64,000 nt of DNA from positions 6,840,802 to 6,904,801 of the forward strand of contig NC_036445.1 in assembly GCF_002775205.1 (NCBI RefSeq). Direction: 5' to 3'. This stretch comes from Xiphophorus maculatus (lineage: Eukaryota > Chordata > Actinopteri > Cyprinodontiformes > Poeciliidae). Positions 36,955-48,113 of the stretch are shown here, piece by piece (position 1 is the first letter of the stretch; the number at the start of each line of letters is the position of its first letter). Position numbers and translations under genes: made by a program. The notes under the pieces were generated by a model that saw nothing but the letters and a program-made list of their open reading frames with translations, made no database searches and was not told the DNA's origin.

Positions 36955-38345
36955 ATTCATAAACACAAGCTTAAAACAAAACAAGCACTGATAACTCAGG
37001 GACTTGGGCTGGCCCAGGACACAATACACCCTGAAACAGTTTTTTTTTTTTGTTTGTTTGTTTGTTTGTTTTTTCAACTGAGAAATCAGCTAAATTTATT
37101 GTGAATGTGGGACTAAAAGATGCAAATCCCCAAACACAAAATGCCTTGGTTTTTCCTCCCCCGGCTTTGTAAATACCTGTACAATTTTATTGTTTCTTTT
37201 ATAAAGAAGATTTTTATTATCCCCAAAGAGGGAGGCGCTATTTAAAAGAAAAAGAAAGGAAAAAAAAAATGATGTGGAAAAACGGACTGTACTCAGATCT
37301 GCGATTGGCTGGCACTTAAGTTTATCCTGAACAGATGAACAAGTTATTTTCTCCCATATCTCAAAACATCCTGGAGTTTGAACCAGCAAACCTTTAGTCG
37401 CAGACCTTAGCTTTCTTAAATTTAACTTCAGTTCCGGTTTGATTTTAAATGTTGAAGGAACCAGATGTTAGCAGAACTATGTGCTTCCTTCTCATGTTCC
37501 AGATCCAACAGCATTTTAGTGGTGTTTAAAAGCGACCATATGGTGCTTTTCATACTTATGTAAAAACCCGAAGTTAATTACATTTAACGGTTTGAAGCAC
37601 GACTTGTTCCTCTCTGTGTTGCGGTGACATTTCTGCTGTAGTCAGTCATCAATCCTGTACAGTAGTGGGTTTGTAGAACTGTATAGAATAAGTTTGACCT
37701 ACTGTAATTACAAAGTTTAGCAGTAAGTTGCACATTTTCCAGATTTGACTGATTTAGTGGGAGTTCTCCTAAAATTTCTTTTTTTTTTAAATTAAAATAA
37801 CACTAACTGAAAAACTGCTACAGTTTTTTCTTCTTCAAAAGAAACAGAAAAACAAAAGCATCAAAACTATCGGGCTCCTGAATGTTCTATTTATTGAACA
37901 CATCTTTAATACTGAAACATTTTTTTCAAACAAATATTTTTGGTTGCACTGCACTTACTGGAACAAGTGTGGCTGCTTATTAAAAAAAGTTATTTTAAGT
38001 TTCCCCTTTAAAGAATTTAAGTGAGATCCTGAAACTACAAAAAGTTGAACCTGCTGTTGAATGTTCACAAAAAGAAACGCTTGTATAAAATACTTTAACT
38101 GTATTTGCTGTTGCACAAAGTAATGTATTTCTGCTTTTTCAACTTTTTCCCCTTTTTATGTATTAATGTCATTCCAGTAGTTGTTTACACTGTTAAGACT
38201 GCTGCCTCCTGTTAAGCTAATTACTTCTATTAGAGGAAACCCTCTCATTGGACTGTAAATTACACCAAATAATCTCTTCTGTAGGACTAATGTGAGTTTT
38301 GTGTCTCTGTTTGACATTTCTAGTTTCTATTAAAAACCCAGTGTG
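36955..38345 (+). other. brd2: Inferred brd2 3' UTR
   Basis: Sequence after the brd2 TGA (36952-36954) includes (TTTG)n at about 37051-37070 and several A/T-rich runs. A plausible polyadenylation signal ATTAAA at 38329-38334 is followed by a GT-rich stretch (gtgtgctggagttgttcg). The end point is inferred; earlier sites cannot be excluded. Confidence 0.
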
Positions 38346-38592
38346 CTGGAGTTGTTCGAAAACTGTCATTTTCATTGTGATGATAACTTGGTTCCTCTAG
38401 GTGGCAGCAGATATGTTACCGTCTGTATGCTGAATTTACTGGCTTTCAGTTCAAGGTGAAACATTTTCATTCTGTTGCAAGCTGTCCTTTGTTAAAGATA
38501 AATCCAAAATTGCAAAGTGAAAGATGAGTTTCAATGGCAGGGAGAGCTGTTTGGATTTTAGAAACTGTCAAGGTGAAAGAAAATTCAGACCA

Positions 38593-38690
38593 GTTTATTT
38601 ACATGGTGCCGATTCACATTGTCATCTCAAGCACTTTACAAAACGGGTCATAATAAAAAGTCATAAATATATTCCACTTGATTCCAGGTA
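38593..38690. mobile_element. Fragment of a fish interspersed repeat
   Basis: The phrases cagtttatttacatggtgcc, gattcacattgtcatctcaa and gcactttacaaa match the common fish pattern 'ttatttataaagcgccaattcac...tcatctcaaggcactttacaaa', seen at the ends of SINE/LINE-type repeats. It is short and diverged, and the exact family is not determined. Confidence 0.
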
Positions 38691-40365
38691 TACAAGAAAT
38701 TTTAATGACATTTGTAGAGTAGAATAGAAATATCTCTCAATGTTACGCAATGGGAAAGTAAACATCAAAACACCGGCATAACATTGAGGCATGTAGGTTC
38801 ACACAAAGATAAAAAGTATTAAAATATATAAAAACTTAAGAATAAAATGCTGTACTGTAAGGGCAAGACTATAACAGAAAATACTGTTCAGTTACTGAAG
38901 TTCCTCCTCGCGGAGCTCTCCATGAATAGTTCATCTAATTAGTTCCTCTTACTTACATATAAGTGGATCTTGTGAAGAATCACCATCTTCTGAGGCTACA
39001 AATTTAGTTTTTTTTTGTGTTTGAGCTTTGGTTTGTTCACAGCTGCGTCTCAGCAAATAACAAATAATCTGTGATTATTTTTAAGCACAGCCCATTAACT
39101 TTGTCCCCAGATTCCACATAATCTGTTTTCTTAACAGGAAGTGAGGCCTCATTCAACCTTGAGCCAGCCATGAACTGTATGGTTTAATACTGTAGATTAA
39201 CCAATGTTAATGTCGAGAAGTAAAAAATAAGAGTAAAATGACACATCAGAGAACAAATCATTAATCGCTGAAGAGCTCCTGCAAACACCACAACTCAGCC
39301 AAAGAGGTTTGACAGAAAAGCAGCCAGCAGGAGATGAGATGATAAAACATCCTCTTCATAATACGGTTTTGACATAATGTGACACAGATCAACGCTCGCC
39401 TTCCCCTCTGTCATATATGGCCCACTGTGACACGGAGACAAGTGAGAGTCTTTAACTCCACCATGTGTGATTTGGACTTTGAGTTCAAATTTAAGGGACA
39501 CAAACATAATTTGTAAATTCAGAATTAAATGCAATAGTAATGCCTTTAATTTTAATGCTCCATTTAATCAAGAAGAGCTGTAAATTTCCACTTAAAATAT
39601 CCAATTTGAACATGTTAATAATGCATCCTCTCCCCATTCCAGAGTGAATTTTATCATTCCTCTAGGTTCAGTACATGGTACGCCTCTGTTCTCTTTATTC
39701 AAGCTTGATGTGAAAAATGTTAACAGGAAATGGCTTAAGTTTAAGTTGGAGTTTTCAACAACAGGTAATATCAACACACTTTTGACTTTCTGTACATGGC
39801 ACCCATGAGAGTCAAGATTATCCTGTTTATTTTGTGATTACATTGAAAAACCTTTCCTGTGTGGTCATTTGAGTTGTCGAACAATGAAATTAAATCATAG
39901 AATAGAATATTTTTCTTCAGTTTTTAGGATAAGTTGTTAGAATCCTGGATTAAAACACAAAATCTAGGATTCTAAAGCTGTGCCTCCCATTCTTTAGTTT
40001 TCTGTGTCATCACTTGTACATTTACAGAGGAACAATCAGACATAAAACAATCTGGCAGTCAGCGCCTAATCTGCGATGACATTTGTCATGCCGAGTTATG
40101 TTTTATTGCCAACACAGAATAACAATGCCCTACTATACCTCTGTTGGATTTATTTGGTCTGAATCTAATTATTTTCAGAGTGATGGATGGGATACATGGT
40201 TTATTTTATTTCAGGAGTGTCTGAAGATTGAGGCATGAATTTGACTTTTCAAACTTAATGCCAAACTCAGCAGATTTTTTTTTAAGGCATGTTCTGAGAA
40301 CATATCAATCTGATACTGAGTAATGATTTCAAAGTTCATTTTAAGAACTAAACTTCAAATGTATA

Positions 40366-40753
40366 CAGTACAGACCAAAAGTTTGGACACACCTTTTAAC
40401 TCAATGAGTTTCCTTTATTTTCATGACTATTGACATTGTAGATTCACACTGAAGGCATCAAAACTATGAATAACACATGTGGAAATATGCACTAAACAAC
40501 AAAGTGTAAAACAACTGAAAATAGCCCTTATATTCTAGTTTCTTCAAAGTAGCAACCTTTTGCTGTGATTACTGCTTTGCACACACTCTGCATTTTCTTG
40601 ATGAGCTTCAAGAGGTCGTCACCTGAAATGGTTTTCACTTCATAGGTGTGCCCTGTCAGGTTAATAAGTGGGATTTATTGCCTTAAAAATAGTCCTGAAA
40701 ATAAAGAAAACCCATTGAATTAGAAGGTGTGTCCAAACTTTTGGTCTGTACTG
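40366..40753. mobile_element. Tc1/mariner MITE with long terminal inverted repeats
   Basis: A 388-bp element bounded by TA dinucleotides. The left end CAGTACAGACCAAAAG and the right end CTTTTGGTCTGTACTG are perfect inverses. The similarity extends about 65 bases inward with a few mismatches (through tttatttt-ca-gactatt). The interior keeps Tc1-like remnants (cttgatgagcttcaagaggt) but no ORF. Terminal structure is intact, so insertion is relatively recent. Confidence 0.
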
Positions 40754-41984
40754 TATATAAAGGTTATAATGAAGTTGTCAGTCTCCAATTCATTACTGTT
40801 TCCTGTGAGAATTTGTACTTTAACTGTACAAAACCTCTTGGGAACTGATCCCAGGACAAAACTCAATTCAATAAATTTATTGACAGGAGTCTGCATTTTG
40901 CAGGCAATATTCTAGTACAAAAAAAGTTCAAATCAGCGTTTTGGTTTGAAGCTAGAACACCAGCTTAATTACTCTTTCTTCTCAGAGGAATCATTCAGTC
41001 AGTTACTAACAATGACATGAAAACAATTATAAAGAGTTTGGTCACTAATGAAGTGGGATGCATTATTTCAGCAGGAGTACTTTGTTGATTATTTTCTTAA
41101 TTATGTCTGAACTGAGAGATGGACCAATAAGAGTTAAGGTTTTAACAGTTCTCCTCCTAAACTCTATCTTCTAAAACTCTCCGGTTCTACTTCATTGGCT
41201 TCATTTTCTCCATTTAAAAGAAAACTATCCCCACACGACTGATTAAGTGCTCTGAGGAAATCTGTTTAACTCACAAGGGTCTTCTCTGTTCTTGACTTTA
41301 AAGCAGCAGGTCATTCAGCTAATTTTGTGCTTGGATAATTTTTAACACCTCACTGCCTCCAAATGTCAGGAGAGCATTGTTCAAGTGTTTGTCTTTGAGA
41401 AGTGAAGGCAACATGGAGGAGAGAATGAAGAGGTCAGAGTTTCAGTTGTCCCAGAAGAGAAGGTTGACACTTCAGATTATAATTTACAGATTACAAAATC
41501 TAATCTGAAACAAGCAAGGAAGATTTTTCTGTTTTTTTAAAGTGTCTTTAATTAAAAGTGTCACAATTTAATACTGTAAGTACATAAGCCATGAAATTCA
41601 TATTTCTATGTTAGAACTATATTAAATTTAATAATAAAAATTGCATTTATCAATAATTATTTCTATGCTTATTGTTGTTGTTTTAAGCAGATATTTTGCA
41701 GACTACCTTCTACTGTAATTTTAGTTCTACCCACTGGCTTTATTGTGTAAGCTGACAGAAAAATTCTATTTTATTATTATCCCATCTAATTATTACATGT
41801 TACTTCACATTTAAATGTCAATAACGTATTATTGACATATTTCCTTGCAAAAAAGTGATTGAAAATGTGTAATTTGAAAAGTTTGTATTTCCTGTGAAAA
41901 TTCAGTGTGAATGCCTTAAACTGAATATTTTTACTGAAAATTGTCGTAGCATTTGAAGTCAACTAGAGAAGACTTGCAGAAATG

Positions 41985-42600
41985 TAAGAAAGAAAGGGTT
42001 AGAAAGAGTTTTAAAAGGAGGGTGGAACTAGGGTTGGAATGGGGGTTGGAAGGAGGGCTAGAATTAGGCATGGAAAGAGGTTTGGAAAAGGGGTTGATAT
42101 TAGGGTTGGTACTAGGTTTGAATTTACGGTTAGAAGGAGGTTTGGAAGAGGTTTGGAAGGAGGGTTGAAATGATTATTGCAATTAGGGTTGGACTTAAGG
42201 TTTGAAGGAGGGTTTAATGGAGGGTTGGAGTTAAGGCTGAAAGGAGGGTTGGAATTAAGGTTGGAAGATGGATGAAATTGGGGTTCGACTTGGGGTTGGA
42301 AGGAGCCTTGAAAAAAATTTTAGAATTGGGTTGTAATTAGGATTGTAAGTAGGATTAAAATGAGGGTTAAATGAAGGGTTGGAGATAGGTATGGAAGGAG
42401 GACTGGAATGAGGGTTGGAAGGAGGATTGAATGAAGATTCCAGGGAAGGAAGGAATGTTGGATTTGGATTCAGCGTTGGAAAGAGTACTGAAAGGAGGCA
42501 CAGAATTATGGTTGGAGTTAGGGTTTGCAGAATAGTTGGAAGGAGGGTTGAAATTAGGGTTGGAATTGGGCTTGGAGTTAGAGTTTGAAGAAGGGATATA
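41985..42600. repeat. Diverged G-rich minisatellite (ggttggaagga units)
   Basis: About 600 bases of imperfect tandem units built from gggttggaa followed by ggagg or ttagg, with unit length near 12 and higher-order near 24. The strand is strongly asymmetric, with G and A on plus and almost no C. A 71-codon frame reading GLE/GLVLGL-type repeats (41953-42168) is a by-product of the repeat and not a gene. Expansion by slippage or unequal exchange is likely. Confidence 0.
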
Positions 42601-44299
42601 TTTTTTTCCTATAGGCTACATGTCCCTTTAAGCTGTGTCCTACAGGTAACAGATTTGTGAGAAAGTGACAAGCTGACTTATTGCAGCAAAATGTAAAGCA
42701 ACTTGGCACAACTCCTGCCTTATCATTTCTGTCAACAAAGTCTTAGATGACATCATCGTACAAAGCCTTCCAGTTTTTGTCGGAACATAATCTCCAACTT
42801 AAACATGTTCCAGTTGACACAAGACTGTTAATTTTACACCAAACTTGTTTTTCACATAAAAACACTCTGGATGATGGCTTGTCACCATGATGAAATAAAG
42901 CAAAGAAGATGATAACTACATCCAAACTACATTTTATATTTTTAAAACGTTATTAGATCAACATGTTAAATAAAGGATAAAGCAAGTACTCCTGTGAAGA
43001 AAAGAACCTCAATGCACCTGAGTAGATTTTTCATTGCGCAGATACTCTTATTCTCTGCAATTCACATGAAAAGATCACATCAAAAATGACTTAGGCCATT
43101 ATTTTAGAAAAGTGACATTATGCAAAAGTGATCACACAAAGATGAATATTTCTTTCTATTCTCTACTTAATAGCCATTACATGCTGTATTATAAATGTTG
43201 TATGGTATGTAATTACTTGAGCTAAATGCTGTCAGACAAACAAACATTTTCTTAAATAAATTCGGAGTTGCTTGCATGAAATAAAACCTTCTTGAGCTCA
43301 CCTGCAAAAAGACAACAAATTTAAATTATAAATAGACTTTGTTTCTGTAAGTCGTATATGTGTGCTTTTTTAAATTGGAAACTTTTATGCTTCACATTTG
43401 TTTGTGGAAAAAACTCCCACTGTTCTTAATCAAATACACAGAAAAGAAAAATCTTATATACGGTAATTTTATTGGATTCAGTTTTGGACAGATATTTATC
43501 CACAACTTCATCTCAATTAGATACAGAGAAAGCTGTGAGAGTTTAATCAAAATCAATCTATCTATCTAAATGACGTAATAGTTGGAGGTTGCAGGAAGTA
43601 CAAGAACAGGTAAAGTTAAATTTTTGATGCATACTCTTGCTCATGTGGGACTTTTAAAAAGCACAAAGGAAACAGGAAAGGGTTGCGAACAGTCTGGATC
43701 GTAGCAAAGGTAATATCAGTCACCTTATCTCGATAAGGTAATATCCAGCATAAAGCCTCAACATTTGGCAGAGTTTTAAAGTTTTCTCAGCCAGTTTCAG
43801 AAACCTGCACTAAAATAGCTATATTTGGTCAGATGCTGCATTTGTAGAATTGTTTAATTGATTGTAGAACGCCTTATTTACATGGCCAGAACACCTTGTC
43901 AATAATTTAATTTAGTAACTTTATCCTATTTAATATATCTTCTTACCCATGATGCATGATGTATTATTTTAGTCTTTGCATTTTCCGTTTTAAAGTTAAC
44001 ACAAACTTTTTGTTGCAGCCTGCAGGTTAAAGAACTCTATTGCCTGTTTTTCTCTTTTTGGTGATACGATCCACTGCTGAGCTGCAAAATATCACTGAAG
44101 GCTGAATAGAGTCCCTGCGTCTTCTCTTTCTCCACCTCCAGCTGTTTATTCCCACGCCGTTCCGTAATGTGACTCTGTAAATGATTCATGCTGATACCAG
44201 AAACTACAGGGAAGCTATAAGAGCTTTGAGTTGGAACCTTTAGCTCTTACTTGTTTTTTAGCCTTCCAGAGGGAAGACACTGACTTTCCTGTTGCCGGC

Positions 44300-47200
44300 A
44301 TGTCGAGTCTGCTCAGTATCGTGGTCCTGCTAGCTGTGGCCTCCAGCGGCTTTTGTGAGAAGGAGTTTCTGCAGCGAGCCGGCAAAGATTTTAACAGCAG
44401 ACAGTACAGATCTGTGCTGACTGTGAACAACGGAGAGAGATTTGGAGACTGGACCTGGCCAGAGATGTGTCCTGATAACTTCTTTGCTGTTGGATTCAGT
44501 GTCAGGGTAAAGGAATAAAAATGTACATTTACAAATATTTTCAATTTAAAATATAAATTCACCCCTACTGAAATCCATAATCTAAAAACAATCTTTAAAA
44601 TAGATATTTTTTCTTTTAATGATTGAAGTCAAGGACCCTCATGTAGCTTGGCATATAGAAATTTGATCAAATACTAACTTTAGTGTAGCTTAGAATGACG
44701 TTAGTCAGTTTTTTGCTTATTTTAATGTAGTTTGTATCATCTTTACTAACTTTAACTCAATATTAACCATACGAATAGTACGACAACTACATAATGCAAT
44801 TCATAAATGAATAGTATATTTCTAATTTCTCATAACTTTAAAATGCAAACCCAATTGCTTACCTAAAGTGAGAACCTCCTGAATTTCTCAAAATTTTGAT
44901 TAGGCTGTAATCTTTGCACAGAGTTGCCTGTAGCCTCTAAAACACAGATATACAACACACATACACTCACATTACTCAGCATCTAAAAGGAAAAAATAAT
45001 ATAAAAATAATTTTTTTATTTCATAAAATTACTATGACAATTAAAAAAAATCTAAATATTTATTCAGTAAAGAAAAATATATATTTCAAGACATAATGTT
45101 AGAGTTTGTCAGTGAGAAGTCTTTTCTGTCTATCACATCACAAATGTAAATATGGAAAATTTGCTAAACTCTGTAGAAAAATGTGCTTTGGTCAAACGAG
45201 ACTAAGACTGAGCTGCTCTGGATCAATTTCTGTAAATGGGCATGAAAGAAAGAAATATATGAATGGCACATTATGCTCACTGTTAAGTACAATGGGGGAT
45301 CCATGATGCTGCGGGCCTGTTTCTCATTCAGAAACCTCAACTCATTAATTCAGACTCTTCATTGAGTTATTGTACTGTGTAATCACTAAGCTTTTAACAA
45401 GATCATTTCTTACATTATAAAATGTTCTGCTTGGAACATTAATCTGGAATTTGCTATCCTTAGGGCACTTGATTCTTGTCTTGCTTGTAATGTTGATTTG
45501 AAGTATTGCACTCTATGGCATTTGTTGTTGTGTGTACCTGTATAAGTAAAGGCTAAAATGAATCAATCGATCAATTAGTTATCCAAAAGATGTGATGAAA
45601 TCAACACAGACAAATCAACCTTCTTCCATGGTCATCCCAGCGGTCAGAACGTCCCTTGAATCCTGCAGACAATCTGTGGTGTAACCTGAAGAGAAAAGAT
45701 CATGAGAGAGAATCCAGGACTCTGAACAAGCTTGAGAGGTTGTGCAAAAAGAAAAGGTTAAAGGTTATTTTCTCTGGATGCTCAAGATAACATATGAAAG
45801 GTTATTGAAGAGTTGGGCAAAGTATTAACATCACTGCCACTAGCTGTGCAACCAAAGATAAAACAAAACAAACAATAATTTCTTAAAAGGTTGTTTCCCC
45901 CACTGACAAAATTAACTAAAGGGGATCTTTTTAACTTAATATTTTGTTCATATCTTCATGAAGGGTATCAATAAATGTGGAAGGTTCTGTTTAACCTCTT
46001 GCTACAAGACATTAACTCACAGCCCTGTGTGCATACTGTGCAAAAATCCAGCTAAACCATCTATGATTTAACCTGATTAGATTTTCCTCAGCTGCTGTAT
46101 CAGAACAGAGATAAACTGTTCTCTGAACCAGAGAACTGGTTCTCAGACCAGTTCTCTGTCTGAGAACTGGTTCATATTTCCTCAGGTGGAGACCAACCAG
46201 TACGGGGGGGACGACACCGCCCTGAATGGGATCCGTCTCATCTGCTCCCAAGATGAGAGCCGCAGCTTCCTGTATTACGTCGAGTCACACACTGGACAGT
46301 GAGCGAGTTGAACTTTTTTATAACAAAGCAAAGAGACCATTCAAATCTATTCCAACTGGTCTCTAACCCACTGACAGACACATCACTCCATAACTGTCTG
46401 ATTTTGTACGTTTCCTCACTCGTAAAGAAGTGACCAGCCTCTATTAGTAGTTTAATTTTAATATCAAGGCTCAGAACATTGAGATGGTATTATGTACAAC
46501 ATTCCATAATTCCAGAACATTCATGAACTATCATGTAATACAATTAGATATACAAAAGTTCAAATGTTGTTTCCAGTTGGTTCCTTGATATAAAATTTGT
46601 GAACCTGCACTTTATCCACACTGAAATCCAGTCCAAAATTTGGGACAGGCTTTAAAATCGAGTTTTAAAACTAGATTTTGTTTTTCAGTTGCCCTAATCC
46701 TCTTCAGTTATAAATTGGTTGCTGATCAAAATGTCATGAAAATACCAAAATTCTTGTATTGTCATTATACTTGCTTTTCTAATTCTAACTTCCTGCATTT
46801 GGACACCTTCTGTCTAGTACCGGAGAATGGTCCCATCCTCAGTACTGCCCTGGCGGCGTGCTGACATCTTTCCAGATTCGCGTGGAGCCCAAACAGGGAC
46901 CGTTAGGAGACGACACAGCCGTTAACAACATCAAGTTCCGCTGCAGCAGCAACCCAACGCTGGAGGCGCCCGGCATGCAGTGGGGTGACTACGGCTACTG
47001 GAGTGAAGACTGCACCAACGGAGGCATCTGCGGCATAGAGACCAAGATGGAGGAGTACCAGTGGGCCCTGGACGACTCTTCTCTCAACGATGTCCGGCTT
47101 TTCTGTTGTAACAAATCTCAGCAGGTGTGTTAAAAGGTTTCTGATGCAAAACCCTGAAACTCAAAAGAAGATTTAAAAATAGAAATGCTTTTTAGTTCCC

Positions 47201-48044
47201 TTGAGTAAAGCCTGGCTATCATTTTCTAGAACATAAAGTTTTCATCGTTGATAACTCTTTCCGTGATCACATTAAGCTTAAGTACTGACCCAAAAATCCA
47301 AATATATTCCAAATTGAATCTGTTTACTCTTTTTTCCTCACACAAATTATCTATTTTTTGGACTTTTGGGATATTTGGAAACCAAGCAACTGATCTGAAA
47401 GCACATTCATGTGTTGATTCCTAATTTCATAGACTTTTGGTTTGCCTACATAATTTATTTATAGCATTTTTACAAATATTAAATAGTTTTGGAAAACATG
47501 AAGTCAACAAATCATCACTAACAAACTGCAGAGCAAATCTGCTTTCCCTCACAACTTTCTTCTGTTTATGCCTTTTTTCTCACACATGAAAATTTCAATT
47601 ATCAAAGCAATTTTAATATCAGCGATAACTATAGGTTTTTAAGGAAAACTTATAGGTTTTATACTCACAACCATATTAGTAAGTTAATTTCTGAATGACT
47701 CTAAGAATTAAGGATTTAGAGTGGCCTAATCAAAGTCTGTATTTAAATTTAATTGAGATGCAGCAACATAATCTTGTATATTATGTTGCTGTTCATGGTT
47801 GCTGTTCATCCTGTCTGTTAGTAAAATTTATTTTATGATCTGAAACCTTTAGGTCTGATAAAAACAAAATCCATTAAATTTGGGCTTTTTCACATCTCTG
47901 CACAGGCAGAGATTAGAGAAAAGAGGGTTTCATTTAGAACATTATTTCTGAATTATGACAACAAACTTGATATGTAACTCTACACCTTTTCAGTTATCTG
48001 TCTGTGATGTTGATTATTATTTCTCTTGTTCTTTTCCACAGTGA
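44300..48044 (+). CDS. vmo1: Vitelline membrane outer layer protein 1 homolog (secreted beta-prism protein)
   Basis: Secreted protein of the VMO1 family, which folds as a three-sided beta-prism. Its role outside bird eggs is poorly defined (carbohydrate binding and tear/mucosal secretion are suggested). Coding exons are 44300-44506, 46186-46298, 46818-47124, then a terminal exon from 48042 whose first three bases are the TGA stop, giving 209 residues (human 202). A signal peptide runs MSSLLSIVVLLAVASSGFC, with probable cleavage near residues 18-19. The three pseudo-repeats are visible: FGDWTWPEMCP...GGDDTALNGIRLIC, TGEWSHPQYCPGG...LGDDTAVNNIKFRC, and WGDYGYWSEDCTNGGICGIETK...DDSSLNDVRLFCC. 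Cysteines and DDTALN motifs are intact. If the last intron is retained, two residues (VC) precede an immediate TAA, so the protein is almost unchanged. Family assignment is very secure; which fish paralog is unknown. Confidence 0.
45105..45800 (+). mobile_element. Decayed Tc1-like fragment in vmo1 intron 1
   Basis: Degenerate blocks occur in the order expected of the catalytic half of a Tc1-like transposase: tgctttggtcaaacgagact, ggggatccatgatgctgcgg, and later aatctgtggtgtaacctgaag. Between them are deletions and unrelated sequence. No frame is open. The family call is moderate. Confidence 0.
46129..46158. repeat. Perfect 12-bp hairpin just before vmo1 exon 2
   Basis: CAGAGAACTGGT (46129-46140) and ACCAGTTCTCTG (46147-46158) are perfect inverses with a 6-base loop. 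A second overlapping inverted pair, GTTCTCTG and CAGAGAAC, lies immediately left, and gagaactggttc repeats to the right. The cluster ends about 15 bases before the acceptor at 46184-46185, so it could occlude the branch point or polypyrimidine tract. Confidence 0.
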
Positions 48045-48107
48045 TCAACTGAATCTAGAACGTCTTTGATACCTTCAAACTAAAGAGCATTATAACAGGA
48101 AAGCTAT

Positions 48108-48113
48108 AATAAA
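48108..48113 (+). terminator. vmo1: vmo1 polyadenylation signal
   Basis: A canonical AATAAA lies 64 bases after the TGA stop at 48042-48044, followed by T-rich sequence. This implies a very short 3' UTR. Confidence 0.

Larger units (their letters stand above)
38346..44299. other. Intergenic region between brd2 and vmo1
   Basis: About 6 kb without a recognisable gene. It contains a decayed interspersed repeat fragment near 38593-38690, an intact Tc1-type MITE at 40366-40753, the 600-bp minisatellite at 41985-42600, and a small palindrome ACCTTATC/GATAAGGT at 43722-43739 about 0.56 kb before the vmo1 start. The rest is AT-rich with no credible splice-bounded open frames. Confidence 0.

Noticed and set aside
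41953..42168. Gly-Leu-Glu repeat protein
   Set aside because: The frame is generated by the G/A minisatellite, with no splice context, promoter or homology.
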